DNA of 64,000 nt, from the NCBI RefSeq assembly GCF_019649055.1, contig NW_026570289.1, positions 62,001 to 126,000 on the forward strand, in the 5' to 3' direction. This document shows positions 48,854 through 60,800 of the stretch, piece by piece; position 1 is the first letter of the stretch, and each line of letters opens with the position of its first letter. The notes below the pieces were generated by a model, which was not told the DNA's origin, searched no databases, and worked only from the letters and a program-made list of their open reading frames with translations. The position numbers and the translations under genes are program-made. This stretch comes from Paramacrobiotus metropolitanus (lineage: Eukaryota; Tardigrada; Eutardigrada; Parachela; Macrobiotidae).

Positions 48854-51578
48854 CGCCGCCTTGCGGGAAAACGTGGACATCTTTTTGACCACTAAACTGT
48901 TCATACATACCGGAGCTAGATTTTTGCATCACGATGTTTTCCTGACCGCAGCTAACAGTCAGCTTTCAAATTACGTACTCGTCTGTGTAGTAATTATCGA
49001 TATTTTGACTTACTTCGCTGCCATGAGTAATGCAAACAAAATAGACAATGCTGTTATTACCGGAGTTGCCGTTGCCGATGATTAACAGTACGAGTACATG
49101 TAATTTTACTGCGAGCAGGTGTAAATTAACATAGAAAGTAGAGTGTAGAAAATTTGTAGATGTTCCACTCTAACCTGCTAGCGGAGCGGACGTTCCGGTG
49201 TGACTGAACAAGCACCGGTTTAATAAATCGGTGCTGACCTAAAATTCATGCTTCTATATAATACCATTTTGCCGGTTCTTGTTATTCGCAACTGTAATTA
49301 CTTACAATCTTTCCTTCAAAGTACGATCCACTGGAACAGAGCACGCCATTGTAATGTACGTGTTGAAGTGTATTTTGTCACACTTTGCAGGAATAGCTCT
49401 TGGTTTTTTGCTTTTTCTTCGAAATAAATACGGGAGTTTTCGTTAGAGGAGCAATGCATTCAAAAAATTACCAAAAACTCAATCGGAAAAGTGCACGAAA
49501 ACGAACACCAATACATGTTAAGTCTATGGAGAAAGTAAATTGGAAAACTACGTAAAAGTTTAACTCCTGCACGCCAAATCGGTACTTTTTAGAATGTGCT
49601 ACGAATTAAAGTACTTCTACATGAATTAAGTAATAGCACCGTACTTGGTTATATGACTACTAAGTATCTTTGCCAAGGACTACGGCCCCTCTCTTTTTGA
49701 GGCAAAGGATCTCAGCTTTTACTTCACCAATTTTGTTACTTTAAAGTACATCAAAAATCTCTAGCTGTAGCGGTGGATTCAAGACTGTTGACTTTTTGCC
49801 GAAATTACTTGTCCAGGTCCAGTGACCAATCGAAAGCTTGTCACCATGGACGCAGTGAGAAACGCAAACTATTCTAACACAACTTGACCAAGAACAGTAG
49901 AAATATCTGGGCTGATATTTACCCATAAGTAGGAGTACAATATAAAGTCCAAATGCATGTAACTTTACACGTTAGGCATCATCACGTTAGTCATCATTGC
50001 AAGTTATATACTGTATGAACAAAGAAGACAGTCCGTGTTTCGATAGGTAAAGTGTATCGCAATATTACTAAACACACGTACGGGTTTATTAATATTATGA
50101 CAGTCTGTAAGCGACCGCAGGGCAACACATGCTTGAAATTGCATATATTTTAATAGTCATCGGGCAATATTCATTCGTGCGGGGCCTGTGCAAAACATTA
50201 TATAACAAAGTCAGTCATCCACGCAAAGGAAAATTTATGTACAGTATGCAGGCAGCCCGTACTATGTATTTCGATAAAATTATGTACAGTGCATTAGAAA
50301 CACGTACCCATTTAGTAATATTACAGTATATAAGCAACCGGACAGCACAACATTCTTCGGATTATTAATTTTCCCATAGTCGTCTCCCAATATTCATGGT
50401 TTCTATATATGATTCACCGTTACTACCAAAAAGGTAATTGGATACCGAAAACTTTGTTACTGTACAAGTATAAACGGTGCGGTAATGGTTGTACAGCTTG
50501 CTGTGGTTTTCAGCTGCGCACAGTGACTAAAGCGCTAATGTGAACCAACCTAGCTGATGGGCTTCAGACCAACTTAATAGACTACGCACGGTTGTGTTTT
50601 TCTTTGTACGATTGTACCGCTTTTTATACCACTCGAACGAGAATGAAATTTCCAACAAAACTGTCGGCTCAGAATGGTGACGACTGGCTCATATTTTCAA
50701 ACTGCAGGCCAAAAACACGATAGAGTCGTATATGACGCGCAAATGTAAGTGGTCTCTCTGTTTTCTCCCAAATTTGTACTGTGGCTGCACGGCACATATG
50801 ATACGAGTATATAGATAGGCGGTATACTCCAGCCAGCAGTCCAATTATTTTAGGCAGACAGGTCTTTTGTAATTACACTTAATTAACGTATACGCTAATT
50901 AACAAAGGGTGGAACATTCATGCATCGATGGACAGGCCAGTCCAGGAAATGTAATACAACCGCAGTCAAGTTGATTTCAGCGAGACAGCAATTACACTTG
51001 AGCGTGGTAAAAACATGACTGCCCTTTGTCCGATGGTTATAGAGCAGGCAGTACAAACCGTAATCACACTAGTTTATTAATAAGATAGTGTATTAATAAG
51101 ATTATGTTATAAGGTTAAATGGGCGGTATACGTTTACAGATCAAACCGACCAATACGCTAGTTGTACACAGTACACCAATACGCTGTTGTAGAATATCCA
51201 GGTTAAATGGTCTGTACGCTATTCGTTTACAGTACAGTATGTCTGTACGCTATTGTACACAGTACATGGCCTGTACGCTATTGTACACAGTAGATTGTAG
51301 GCGGTATACAGATCAAACCGACCAATACGCTGTTGTACACAGTACATCCAGCACAGGTTAAATGGTCTGTACGCTATTGTACACAGTAGATGGTCTGTAC
51401 GCTATTCGTACACACCATCAGACCAAACTGATTTGTACGTATATACAGTACAGTGCACAGACCATAATCCGCTATTCGTATACCCTACAGTTTATGGGGG
51501 CGGTACTCAGGCCAAACCGACCAATAGGAGAGCCCGCTATTGTTACTACCATCAACCGCTGTTGTTACTACTTCTCTT
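48854..51578 (-). repeat. Right arm of the 2.7-kb inverted repeat
   Basis: Reverse complement of 32598-35298. Similarity stops abruptly on both sides: inside at cgccgccttgcggg, outside at ccgctgttgttactacttct. No target-site duplication is visible next to either outer end. The open frame 48792-49085 crosses the inner boundary and gains 20 residues over its counterpart. Confidence 0.95.
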
Positions 51579-53407
51579 CTTGTCCAAATCTAATCGCTTG
51601 CATATACGCAGGCATGCAAATGGTAAGCCGGGCCGGTCATTAATTACAGTACTGGCTGCTCTGGGTCGATTACTTTAAAAATTCATATCTCGCCTCCCAG
51701 TCTGTTACTATATTTCTGTACACTTTTCCCCACCAGATAGAGCACACTTCAGTTGGTGGGATTGCAAGTTTTGAGAAACTGGCCTTTTTGAGAAAAGCCA
51801 AAGTAAACTTATTTGTTTTGGTAGTAACGTCGGCAAAGAAGCTGCTCAAACAAGTCGGAAAGAGATCTAGCTAAAAACGACGAAGAACGAGTTTTAAGGC
51901 AGAAATTTCACTAGCAACCAAAGGGTTTGGCGTCTGTTATGGGTACAGTAGAAAAGTCTCTTTAATAGAGAATTGATTTTCTTGAATATTGTGATTCACA
52001 TTTTTGGTAATATCATACAAATATCTTAAATAAATTTTCTTAAAGAGTGTATTATTAAAAATATCGGTCAACTATTTGTGTTGTAGAAACTGCGATATTA
52101 CGGGAAAAATCTTACTATCACACCAGCTAATTTTCGCATCTTCAATCACCTGACCGTCATCACTCATTACCCTCAAATGGTTTGGTTTCAGATGCTCAAT
52201 TTGCAGCACCACCAAGCTTCGCCAACCATCCGCACCATCCGCTCTAACCCCTGCACGTCTAACCCCACAATGTTTGGGGCACCTCCTCACTCGCACAGCT
52301 CTCTCGTTATGTTACGTGGCGAACCGCACCAGAAGGCAGTCTCATCCCCCTGGCCACGCATCAGGGGCAGCACCTGGCCGGGCATCGGGTGGTGGTCCCA
52401 ACTCCCAAGGTGGGAGTCACCTGGCCACCTATCAGGTGTCGCCAACCTCCCTGGCCACTGATCAGGGAGGACACCTGGCCACGCATCAGGTGTCTGCGAT
52501 GGCATAGACGCGTACGCATACGCTCCTTCCCGGTGGCCGTGCATGTTCTGACGATACCATGAGACTCCGCGGTCGAGCTGAGGCTGACCATTTGCCCGAA
52601 ACTATTTGTCGGCGTTTCTCGAACATAGGCGTTAATAGCTGTCATTAGCAACTTTACAACACTATTGCGGCAGAGCTTGAGCCTTCTTATCTGCTAATAC
52701 TGCAGAAAAAAATAGGATCAACAAAGAAAATGTAACATAAGTGCAATCAGACTTCCAGATAAAGAACGACCCGCATCATACATACGAGTATATCATAGAA
52801 AGATAAAATATGCATGCGAGAAACAGACAAACGCAAAAGATTAATGAAACTGAAGATAATTACTCGCACATAATGGAGCGCTACTGGTTTTCCGTATATT
52901 CCAAATAACGATGGAGGTGTGATAGGGACAGAGCTTCAGACAACAGGATAGAATTCCTTTGGGGCACCTTTACCTTCCAAACGCAAATATCGCACTCTGT
53001 GACTGAACGCTTTATGCAGCAGCTCTTCTTCCTTGCCAGGCTTCTGGCTTCCTGCGTAGCAAAATTTCTCTTTAATGTTAATATTTTGTAGAAAGCATTT
53101 TGAACTCCCAGATTTTCTTGTCCGGATCATTTGATTATGATGCAAGTGCAAAATACAAATCTTGCTTAACGCGAACTTTCGGTTAGAACTCGGAACCGGT
53201 TGAGATCTTTAAGATCACCGTAGTACAATTGTATAATTTTAAAACTGGCCGAACCACAACTGAACTGGTACCGAACTGTTCTGCATACTTTGAAAGTTCG
53301 AGATCCACTTTTTGACTTGCCAGATTGACTTGTTATTGCCATGCCATTGATTAATAAAAACACCGAAAAACTTGATCCGGCCCTGAATTTGTTCTAAAAC
53401 TGATTTC
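51579..53407. other. Intergenic DNA with a GC-rich minisatellite
   Basis: No gene is established. A short minus-strand frame at about 52120-52240 (LVVLQIEHLKPNHLRVMSDD) ends near a possible donor and could be a lone exon. I cannot assign it. The GC-rich repeat lies at 52340-52505. Confidence 0.4.
52340..52505. repeat. GC-rich minisatellite of palindromic units
   Basis: About six imperfect units are built around cacctggccacgcatcaggt, each able to pair with itself (CACCTG...CAGGTG). The unit length is near 26-30 bases. Confidence 0.75.
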
Positions 53408-54330
53408 TTAACAGAACGAACGCAGCCTGGCCCGCGCAGCTTCCCGAAAATTTTTGACCGCCAATATAAACAGAAATGGATCCAGAATTCTCTGTATCAA
53501 ATGAGGAAATCCCCTATCGTATGCAGCAGCGGCAGTTCCACATTTATAAACTGTAACGCTATCCAGTAGATCTTGTTAGGTGTCCAACATATGAGAATGC
53601 TCATCGTAAGCACCGACAAAATCCGAAAGCCGCGATGACCTTTTTTTAACGCAGTCCCTTCCTGTCTTCCGCTGTTGGAAGCAACACTTCTGTTGCTCGC
53701 CACTCGCCCGGAATATTTCCGTCGAAGCAGTAAGCAGGGATATGACAATAATATTATTGCCATGGGAGCCACAAAGATGCACACTTCGATGAATTGTGAA
53801 TATATCGGCTGAGCATCGACCGCCACACTGCAATCCGTGGCTACTTGCATATTTGAACGATGGTAAATCAGATCTGTCATCAGGAACGGACAAATTAACA
53901 GATGACAGTACACAACGACAATAAAACAGAGGATTACTGCGATTTTCCCGGAATGATGGCTGCGATAATTAACAGGAAACGTGGTCGCCCAGAGGCGGTT
54001 AAGGGTGATCATCAGGTGAGCGTGGTCGACAGCAGCACCGCCCAAATACAGCATGTACAGTTGTATACCGCACACGAAGGATGTGAAGTACCATCGCTGC
54101 GCAATGTACTGTAGGAGATTTATAAGGTCGGCTATCGTTTCGAAGATGTTAGCACAGAGAAGAGCGATTAAATACACACCAAAAGATGACTGCAGTGAGC
54201 GGCTGGTGGCAAAAAGATTCAGCACAAAGCCGTTAATGAGGATTGTTGTTATTATTATAAACAAGAACACTGGTAATAATGTCGTTGATCCGTTCCATTC
54301 GTGAGAAATTTCACTGGAATTGTTAGCCAA
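53408..54330 (-). CDS. Rhodopsin-like 7TM receptor with a single frameshift in TM7
   Basis: The main frame (54330-53497) starts MANNSSEISHEWNGS, with N-glycosylation motifs NSS and NGS, and continues through six clear membrane segments. TM1 carries the GFVLNLF motif. The TM3 start has a cysteine (FVCGIQLYML) that can pair with the one in ATDCSVAVD. The DRY box is replaced by LNRLWATTFP. TM6 has ICWTPNKIYW. In TM7 the frame stops after IGDFLI. The adjacent frame continues at once with QRILDPFLFILAVKNF, which contains the expected DPxxF (NPxxY-like) motif and ends at 53408. One missing or extra base explains this. It is either a recent pseudogene or a sequence error. The ligand is unknown. Confidence 0.8.
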
Positions 54331-55284
54331 AATAATTCGGAAAAAAAAGGTGAAAGGATTGCGCAGCCAGGAAGATGCTCAATTTTGCTACCGCAAATGA
54401 CTGAGGTATTTCTGTCGTCTGCAGATCAAACCTTACGGTGATGGGTACCCGATGGCAGAATGGCAGCGGATCTTTTATAATAATTGTTGCGAATTGCATA
54501 TACTAGTATACTCCACAAAAAAAGGTAGTTCTTATGGCCGACCAGATGAAATACAGTAGTCTTCCGATGATATAAGCAATATGGTGTCAATGTGTCGTTG
54601 AAATTCGATCATCCCGCCTATTTACCAAATTATGGCATTGACATCACTCCTGTCCGACTTTCTTCAGCCTGCGCGAAGTCTCTGGGCGGATATTAATCGT
54701 TTCATGTTTCCAAGTATAAGGTTTCAAAAATAATGTGGCTAATCTTTGTCCCGAATTTATCTGCAAATTAATCAAGCTGGGATACAAAGCAGCGTCTTGC
54801 TAGACCATAATTAATAGGGTTCTGTCCTGACTGAATGTGTACGGAGGGAAGCAGGACGGTCGCTGTTTCCGCTTGGACATTGTAGAGGTGTTCAGTGTAA
54901 AGGTCGTAGCGGGATGTAAAAAATGTCAAAGAACCGTTTCTCCCAGAACGTTTATTCTGCGATTTTATTTAGGGTTTTCATTGAAGTTTTTGCATCGGGA
55001 AATCGGGCGTCGTTTCTTTTTATTGAACAAGAGACAAATAATTTTTGATATTGCACTGCTAGTTTTGTTAAAACAATCTGAAGGAAAACCACACAAAAAA
55101 TTCGTTATTAGCGTGTTAATGGGGGGCATACGATCAGCTATCTGTTCGGGAATTTGACAGCAATATATTGCCTATACTAAAGTAACGTTTGTTCTTCGTT
55201 GGCGTTTATTTTAAACCGTTCGCCGGCATTCGACAAAACCGTCTGTAGGTCCAATAAAAATTTTGTCGTAAATTGTGCACGGCT
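54331..55284. other. Intergenic region, no gene recognised
   Basis: The region probably includes the promoter of the minus-strand receptor. A plus-strand frame of 106 codons at 54837-55157 has no recognisable domain. Confidence 0.4.
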
Positions 55285-55827
55285 CAGTTATTTCGATACA
55301 CTTGCCACAGACGCCGTTTTCGGAATGCTGTGCTCGCCGCACTGCACCTTGCTGACAGCCACCACAATTTAGTTGTTATAGTGTTAAACTTTCCGAGGGC
55401 TCTCATTACCGGATTGTAGAAGGCCGCTTTGCTCCCACCTCCCGGCAGCAGCGCTCGGTTGAAATTCAAAGGGGTTTTCATTTTCTTCGTCAGAAAGAAA
55501 GAAGATGGCGCAGGTGTTGCGCTTCTTTCTCGGTTGAGCGGGATCCGCTAAATAAAATTGATTGTGTATGTAATGAGTACAGTTATGAAAACATCTGATC
55601 AGCAGAAATATTTGTTTGAATTATTTAAGTGAGATCAGTTAACTGAAAGAAACGTAGAACTATGGAAAAAATTATGCAAAACGTCTAGCAGGTTTTTAGT
55701 AGAAACGATTACAAAATGAATAGCGTGCGTCTTTTTTTATGTTTTAAGACTTACGTTTTTTGTTGGCCGGATTTTGCCCCTTCACTTCCGTCGACCTAGA
55801 CGAGTTCTTTTCTACTGACTCTGCGCA
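55285..55827 (-). pseudogene. Expansin-like (double-psi beta-barrel) gene relic with propeptide exon
   Basis: Two exons are visible. The first, 55827-55755, is 73 bases, exactly the length and phase of exon 2 of the copy at 59815-60800. It reads as an open SVEKNSSRSTEVKGQ-type segment. The second, from 55547 down, begins DPAQPRKKRN like that copy, then loses frame. Later blocks SKAAFYNP, and SKVQCGEH in another frame, align with KATFYTP and SKVQYG. No signal-peptide exon and no intact barrel remain. Confidence 0.75.
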
Positions 55828-55939
55828 CTAGAAATCAAAATGTCACAATTCAAACAATTTTCCACAATTATTTCTCGTATTTGTACATGCCTGTAATAAA
55901 AATGCGACTGCCTAAAATTCCTGTAATTTGTGCTCGTAG

Positions 55940-56275
55940 GTTAGTGCAACGTTGCCCTTACGGTTAGTAGGCAAAGCCCGTTCTACTGTACATTCCGAGC
56001 ACTGGCGCCTGCGGAATTCCCAACACTGAGGAGATTTGGTGGTGGCCAAGCGCAGTATGGACAGCATAACAATCTGAAAAACGCACCTGTTCGCGAAAAG
56101 TGCGCCCTGATGAAATTTGGCCTCTATAAGCAAGTAAAGGTCATGGGGATTAATCGCCGTCTGCAATGTGCAAGCGGCGCCATCGGTCTCTCTCCAGCCG
56201 CCTTCGAATAGCTGGCTTTCAAAGACCGGGATTAGATTCGTGTCACCTGGATCAACATCAGTACTGAATCGGCTG
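55940..56275 (+). pseudogene. Expansin-like gene relic on the plus strand
   Basis: Read on the plus strand in shifting frames, it contains AQYGQHNNLKNAPVREKCAL, YKQVKV and LQCASGAIGLSPAAFE. These are close to AQYGQHGNPNNAPVCGKCAL, YKQVKV and LQCASGAIDLSPAAFE of the clean gene at 63416-63787. Frameshifts and stops (for example right after SPAAFE) rule out a product. Opposite orientation to the three-exon copies shows local inversion or inverted duplication. Confidence 0.85.
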
Positions 56276-56359
56276 TAACTGGCCAGCCACATTCTTCCGA
56301 TGGGTATTTAATCGTTATGGTTGTTCAGAAATCCGTAAGATACTATTATAATACATCAT

Positions 56360-58960
56360 CTAGAAAACCAAAAACAGTTCATCAAGGGAGCGACTATACT
56401 CAACTGTACCAAGAACACAGGCAGCATTGCCCCGCTGAATTTCTAAACTGCAACGCTGCAATAAAAACTGTTTCGCACGGATTTCTCCAGTCTGCTCCCG
56501 GATACGTTTGGCCAGGTCCGAAATAAAACCTTGAGTACTCGGGCCACAACCACCAAAAGTTTCGAAAGCCAAAGGCTGGACAATGTACCGATCTCTCAAC
56601 TTCTCATACTTTCCCAGTTTTCGAATCTCAGCGGCTTCCGCAGCTGCGCCAGGGTGATCAGAAGTTTGACCGATATAGGTTGCCGCAAGCGTGTTAGCTA
56701 CAGTGACATCCCACACTAAAGATTTTCCATATTGCCAAGGATACAAAGTCATGCCATCCGGCCGCTTTCCAGTTTCCCTATCAAAACCAGGAGGTTCCAA
56801 GATGGCGGATATTTTTGCTGATCCGAAAGCCCGCTGAATTATATTGTTAAGCGCGCTGTGGCGCCGCAGCCGTCCTGCACTTTTCTTACAGGAAAGACCA
56901 TGATGACCGTATCTATCCACCATTTCACCACAGCGGCATTTGTGCTCATTACAAATAAAAGCACCCAAACGCAAAGCCACAGCCACTCGTAAACTCATGT
57001 CATCCAGGAGACTTCCCAAGCTGGACACAGGCAGCGCCGACAACCATGCAGATGACTCTTTCGTAGACAAGGCCAACAAGCGAGCTTTAGCAATAACGTC
57101 GGCATTTTCCACTAAGAGACGGTGCATCTTGTCGTACATCAAACCGGTCTAAGCTGGCTGCAAACGACGGCTCTGCAGAGGCGGTGGGTCTTCTCCAATT
57201 TTTTCTTGATAAACCTTGACCGCATCCTCTCGAGAGTTTTGATCTGCGTCAGGTATAATCTCATTGACCAGAGAATCTTAGCGTAACACGAAGACAGATA
57301 TGCAGGCAAAGCTATATCTTCTGCCGTGCAAAGGCCGATTACCCCATAGCGATCAGGCAAAATCGTTTGCCGCCACACAGGTTCGGACATTTCCACATTT
57401 GTTATTTCTTCTGCTCTTTTTCTGACAGTATCATCGAACTGGCGTAGTTTTTCTGGACACTTCCAACACGGGGCGCACCTAAGAGTAAACAACAATCTCG
57501 TCAGCGAAAGACTGTTTTTCAAAAGGAACAATGACTGATGCGCTGGCAACACACCAAGCAGATCAGTCAGACGCCGTATCTGACCGATCTTTCCATCTAA
57601 CACTCGCCCTATTGCCAAATCCGTCAGTGGGGCACCAAGCAGGTCCAACTGCTCCGTTGAGACGAGCTGTATCTCCGGTGCAACAGAATGGAAACTCTCC
57701 ACAACATCCAAACGTTCACTTTCTGTGCCACCAAAAACGTACAGTTCACATTTGGCCAAGTTCAGCTGCAAGCCCAATGCGGATGACTTTTCTAATACAG
57801 TTACGAAATCACCCAATACGGTATCCGGATCCCCGCCGCATGTACCATCGTCCAGAAACCAGATATTCAAGGCTGCTTGTAATTCTTTGGACAAAGTATC
57901 AGAATAGCAGAGGTCCAAGGGGATCCCCTTGCTGGATACCGTGGGCAGAGGCTATGATCTGGTCTCCACAGAACAAAGATGACGGCGTGCTGTATGCCGC
58001 AGAGATAAAGGCAAAATATTCAGGAATTACTTCGGCGACTTTTTTCAGCAACACATCTCTGCGGACAGTATTAAACGCATTAGCAAAATCAGGTTTCAAC
58101 AAAACCTGAACTTTTGTGGAGTCGCTCTGAACAAATTTTCGAGCAGCATGCACGGCCGCCTCGGCTCCTCCACGTGTACCATAACCAAGCTGCACGGGGC
58201 GAGATAGTTCTCCCATTTCATCATGAACACGACGACTAATGACTTTTCCAAAAAGCCGCCGCAAGGTGCAGCCGCATGCTACTGGACGAATTCCTCCACT
58301 CTTCTTCAAAAGTGGCGTCAACATCCCACCGAAAAACACCCTTTTAGCCGCCGGAGGTATGACACCAGTCAGAGCCAGATTGGCCAACTTGGACAAGGCC
58401 GTCAGCAGAGACTCTCCGGTTTCTCCCGGGACACTAACCATCTCCTTCAAATGCTGCGGCCGAAGACCATCTGGACCAGCTGAAGAGCCTGCAGGAAAAG
58501 ATCTAACAGCGACAAAAATCTCGTTCGGAGAGACATTGTGAGTTACAGAATTGACGTCGCAGACCGTTGTATCCACATCCGCTGGTGGATCTGGATGTTT
58601 ATGACGTAGCGCTTTAATAACGTCATCCGTCAGCGAAGCAACTGATTCTTCAGACGTCATCACTTTAACCGCACCACTGATGTCGCCATCCTGCAGTTTG
58701 GCGTTGACTAATTTGCGTAACTTTTCATCAGAGGACTTCTTCTTGCTAGCCCTGATCCTAGTAGTATTGAGCGGAGGGGAGTCTGAAGGTGTGCCGCGCA
58801 AGTTTGCCTTCACAGAAGCGGCTAAGGAAGGTCCTCGCCCAGCCTTAGCAGGAGGTGCGTGCAGATTCTCGAGCGGAAACAACAACAATTTGGCCCAAGA
58901 CTCCTCGTCATTCTTGTTACACACATCATTGACTGAAGATTCTTCCTGTTTTTCTGTCAT
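56360..58960 (-). mobile_element. Degenerate non-LTR retrotransposon: reverse transcriptase plus restriction-like endonuclease
   Basis: Three consecutive frames on the minus strand (58960-57899, 57918-57139 and 57142-56360) form one protein of about 870 residues broken by two frameshifts. Frame 1 has the RT entry FPAGSSAGPDGLRPQHL, then KPDFANAFNTVRRD and HGIQQGDPLGPLLF. Frame 2 has the catalytic FLDDGTCGGD. Frame 3 carries a zinc-binding CRCGEMVDRYGHHGLSC with RRHSALNN, then RPDGMTLYPWQYGKSLVWD. That fits a PD-(x~15)-D restriction-like endonuclease as in R2-type elements. The layout matches a family of RT genes common in cnidarians and other animals. I see no LTRs, poly-A tail or target duplication. 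Both frameshifts lie at functional positions, so this copy is dead. Confidence 0.85.
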
Positions 58961-59814
58961 CGGGGTGTTTTTGTTTGTTACTGTTCCGGTGCGTAGTCTG
59001 CGCCTTTTGACCGTTTTTGTGTGAGCGTAATTTGACTGTTGAATTATGAATCATTATGATTTCATCGTGTTCTCCTAGTCTTATGTCATAACTGATTCGA
59101 GGATTGTTACAATGCATTGTAGATAATAAATTCCGCTTGAAAATCTCCGTGTTTTCCCACGGTTTTGTGAAGTACACGCAGTGGACTAAAATATCGAATC
59201 CCAAAAAAACCTAGTCCACATAAATGGTGTCAGTATGGAGACGAGTTTATATGTACCAAATCAAGTTTAAACCGCAGAACGTACTGCAGCGGCTCTAAAC
59301 CCAACGCGTTTCGGTTTATTAGCGAGAAATCAATTCAGTATTTCATCGCGCCGTTGTACGGTAAATGAGCCCGCATTCAATATTTATTTGTCTTTTAATA
59401 CTGCCAATAATGCATTCCTGGTGAATGCAGTTCGCAGGAGAACGTATAAATTCATATTAATTTAAAGGAAGCGTTCAAGATTCAAGCTATTCAAAGGAAG
59501 CGTTCAAGATTTGTTGACGAAATCCATATTAATTTAAGCTATTTCGAAGAAAGCGTTCAAGATTTGTTGACACGACATACAACTACCAGCGCCAAATTAC
59601 AGAAAGGCGATAACATTGTTATTCAAGCGGATTTCAATCGAATGCGAATTCAGCTTAACAACCAGCTGTATGACACAATAAAGCAAATAAGGTAGAAGCA
59701 GCGGATATTGCAAAATAAAAACAAGAAAAAAATTCTTTAGAACACGACTGAGTACTCATACAAATTGTAATTAGGAAGCAAGTGAAAGACAGTCTCCAGC
59801 CAAATACAACCGGT
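58961..59814. other. Intergenic DNA with a duplicated segment and short tandem repeats
   Basis: It holds copy 1 of a direct repeat (59184-59430). It also has three repeats of ggaagcgttcaagat or aagcgttcaagattt words at about 59466-59565. No gene is supported. Confidence 0.5.
59184..59430 (+). repeat. Direct repeat copy 1, beside the expansin-like genes
   Basis: About 247 bases similar to 61943-62190, with many substitutions and small gaps. Shared blocks include aatatcgaatccc, catcgcgcc and tgccaat. Each copy lies on the 3' side of a minus-strand expansin-like gene, so the block was probably duplicated with the gene. Confidence 0.75.
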
Positions 59815-60800
59815 TCAGCACTTAACGTAGTTCCAGGTGACCAGATGTGACCCAAATCCTTGGAAGCCAGTTCTTCGAAGGCGGCCGGGGAGAGATCGAT
59901 GGCGCCGCTGGCACATCCCTCGCAGCGATCGACCACCTTGACCTTGACTTGCTTTCCGGAGTCCACGTCTTTGACCAAGGCGCACTTGCCGCAGACGGGT
60001 GCCTTGTTGGGATTCTTGTGCTATCCGTACTGCACCTTGCTGACCGCCACCACCATTTCGCTCTCAGTATTGACCTTTCCGCATGCTCCCATCGCCGGAG
60101 TATAGAACGTCGCTTTGCCCTTGAAGTTCTGGGCACCAGAGCTCGGATGCAACCGAAATGGCTTCTTATCTGTGATATCAGGAATAAGAATCTGGGCGCT
60201 CATGTTGCGCTTTTTTCTCGGTTGAGCCGGATCTAAACAAAATCGGTTTGTATGTAAGGCGTACAATTAGCTTGTACCCGTCTAATCACCATAATATTCG
60301 TTCAAATTGTTTAAATTAACCTAACCAATGAAAAAATGATTGTGAAGTGTAGGAAAATAGCACAAAACATTAAGCAGATTTTTAGTGGAAGCGTCAACAA
60401 GATTCTGTAGGAAGAGTGGCGATTCTTCATTCTAATCGATTGCATTTAATAGTCCGTTCCCGTTATAACATTTTTGTGGCTAACAGACAACACAGGTGCA
60501 AAATCAGTTCTTGTTAATGCGTATTGCTATATTAGCAACAATGTCACCACGGTGACGTTTGAATATGATTTGGCTACTCTTACCGGTTTCAGGCGGAGTT
60601 TTCACGTTTTCTTCCATCAGTATAGATGATGACCCCTTCTCTACCAGCATGGCACCCTGGAAAGCAAGGCGACACAATTAAAGGAGTTTCCAAAATTAGT
60701 AAGTGTATCTTTACCGCGACTGCATTTAGAATGTGTACTTTGTACTTACGGAAAAAGCCAGAAGGGCAGCCACAAGCAGCAATAGTACGAAAACGTTCAT
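59815..60800 (-). pseudogene. Three-exon expansin-like secreted protein gene, broken by a nonsense codon and an indel
   Basis: Exon 1 (60800-60750) encodes the signal peptide MNVFVLLLLVAALLAFS. Exon 2 (60656-60584, 73 bases) encodes an acidic propeptide. Exon 3 (60232-59815) opens DPAQPRKKRN, with a furin-like RKKR site, and then the double-psi beta-barrel: KGKATFYTPAMGACGKVNT, APVCGKCALV, VVDRCEGCASGAIDLSP. Phases agree at both junctions. In exon 3 the glutamine after QYG in the clean paralogue is TAG here (60021-60023), in frame. A missing base near 59842 then shifts the last residues (VTWNYVKC). With these two lesions it is probably a recent pseudogene. The family includes expansins, RlpA and barwin-like proteins, which act on or bind polysaccharide. 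Confidence 0.85.

Noticed and set aside
32598-51578. Inverted arms as the ends of a Polinton/Maverick or large DNA virus
   Set aside because: The spacer has no recognisable polymerase, integrase, capsid, ATPase or protease gene, and no target-site duplication is visible at the outer ends.
51579-52140. Missing last exons of the second ERK copy beyond the right inverted arm
   Set aside because: I looked for the ALDLLEQML and DPMDEP regions in translation and found nothing similar.
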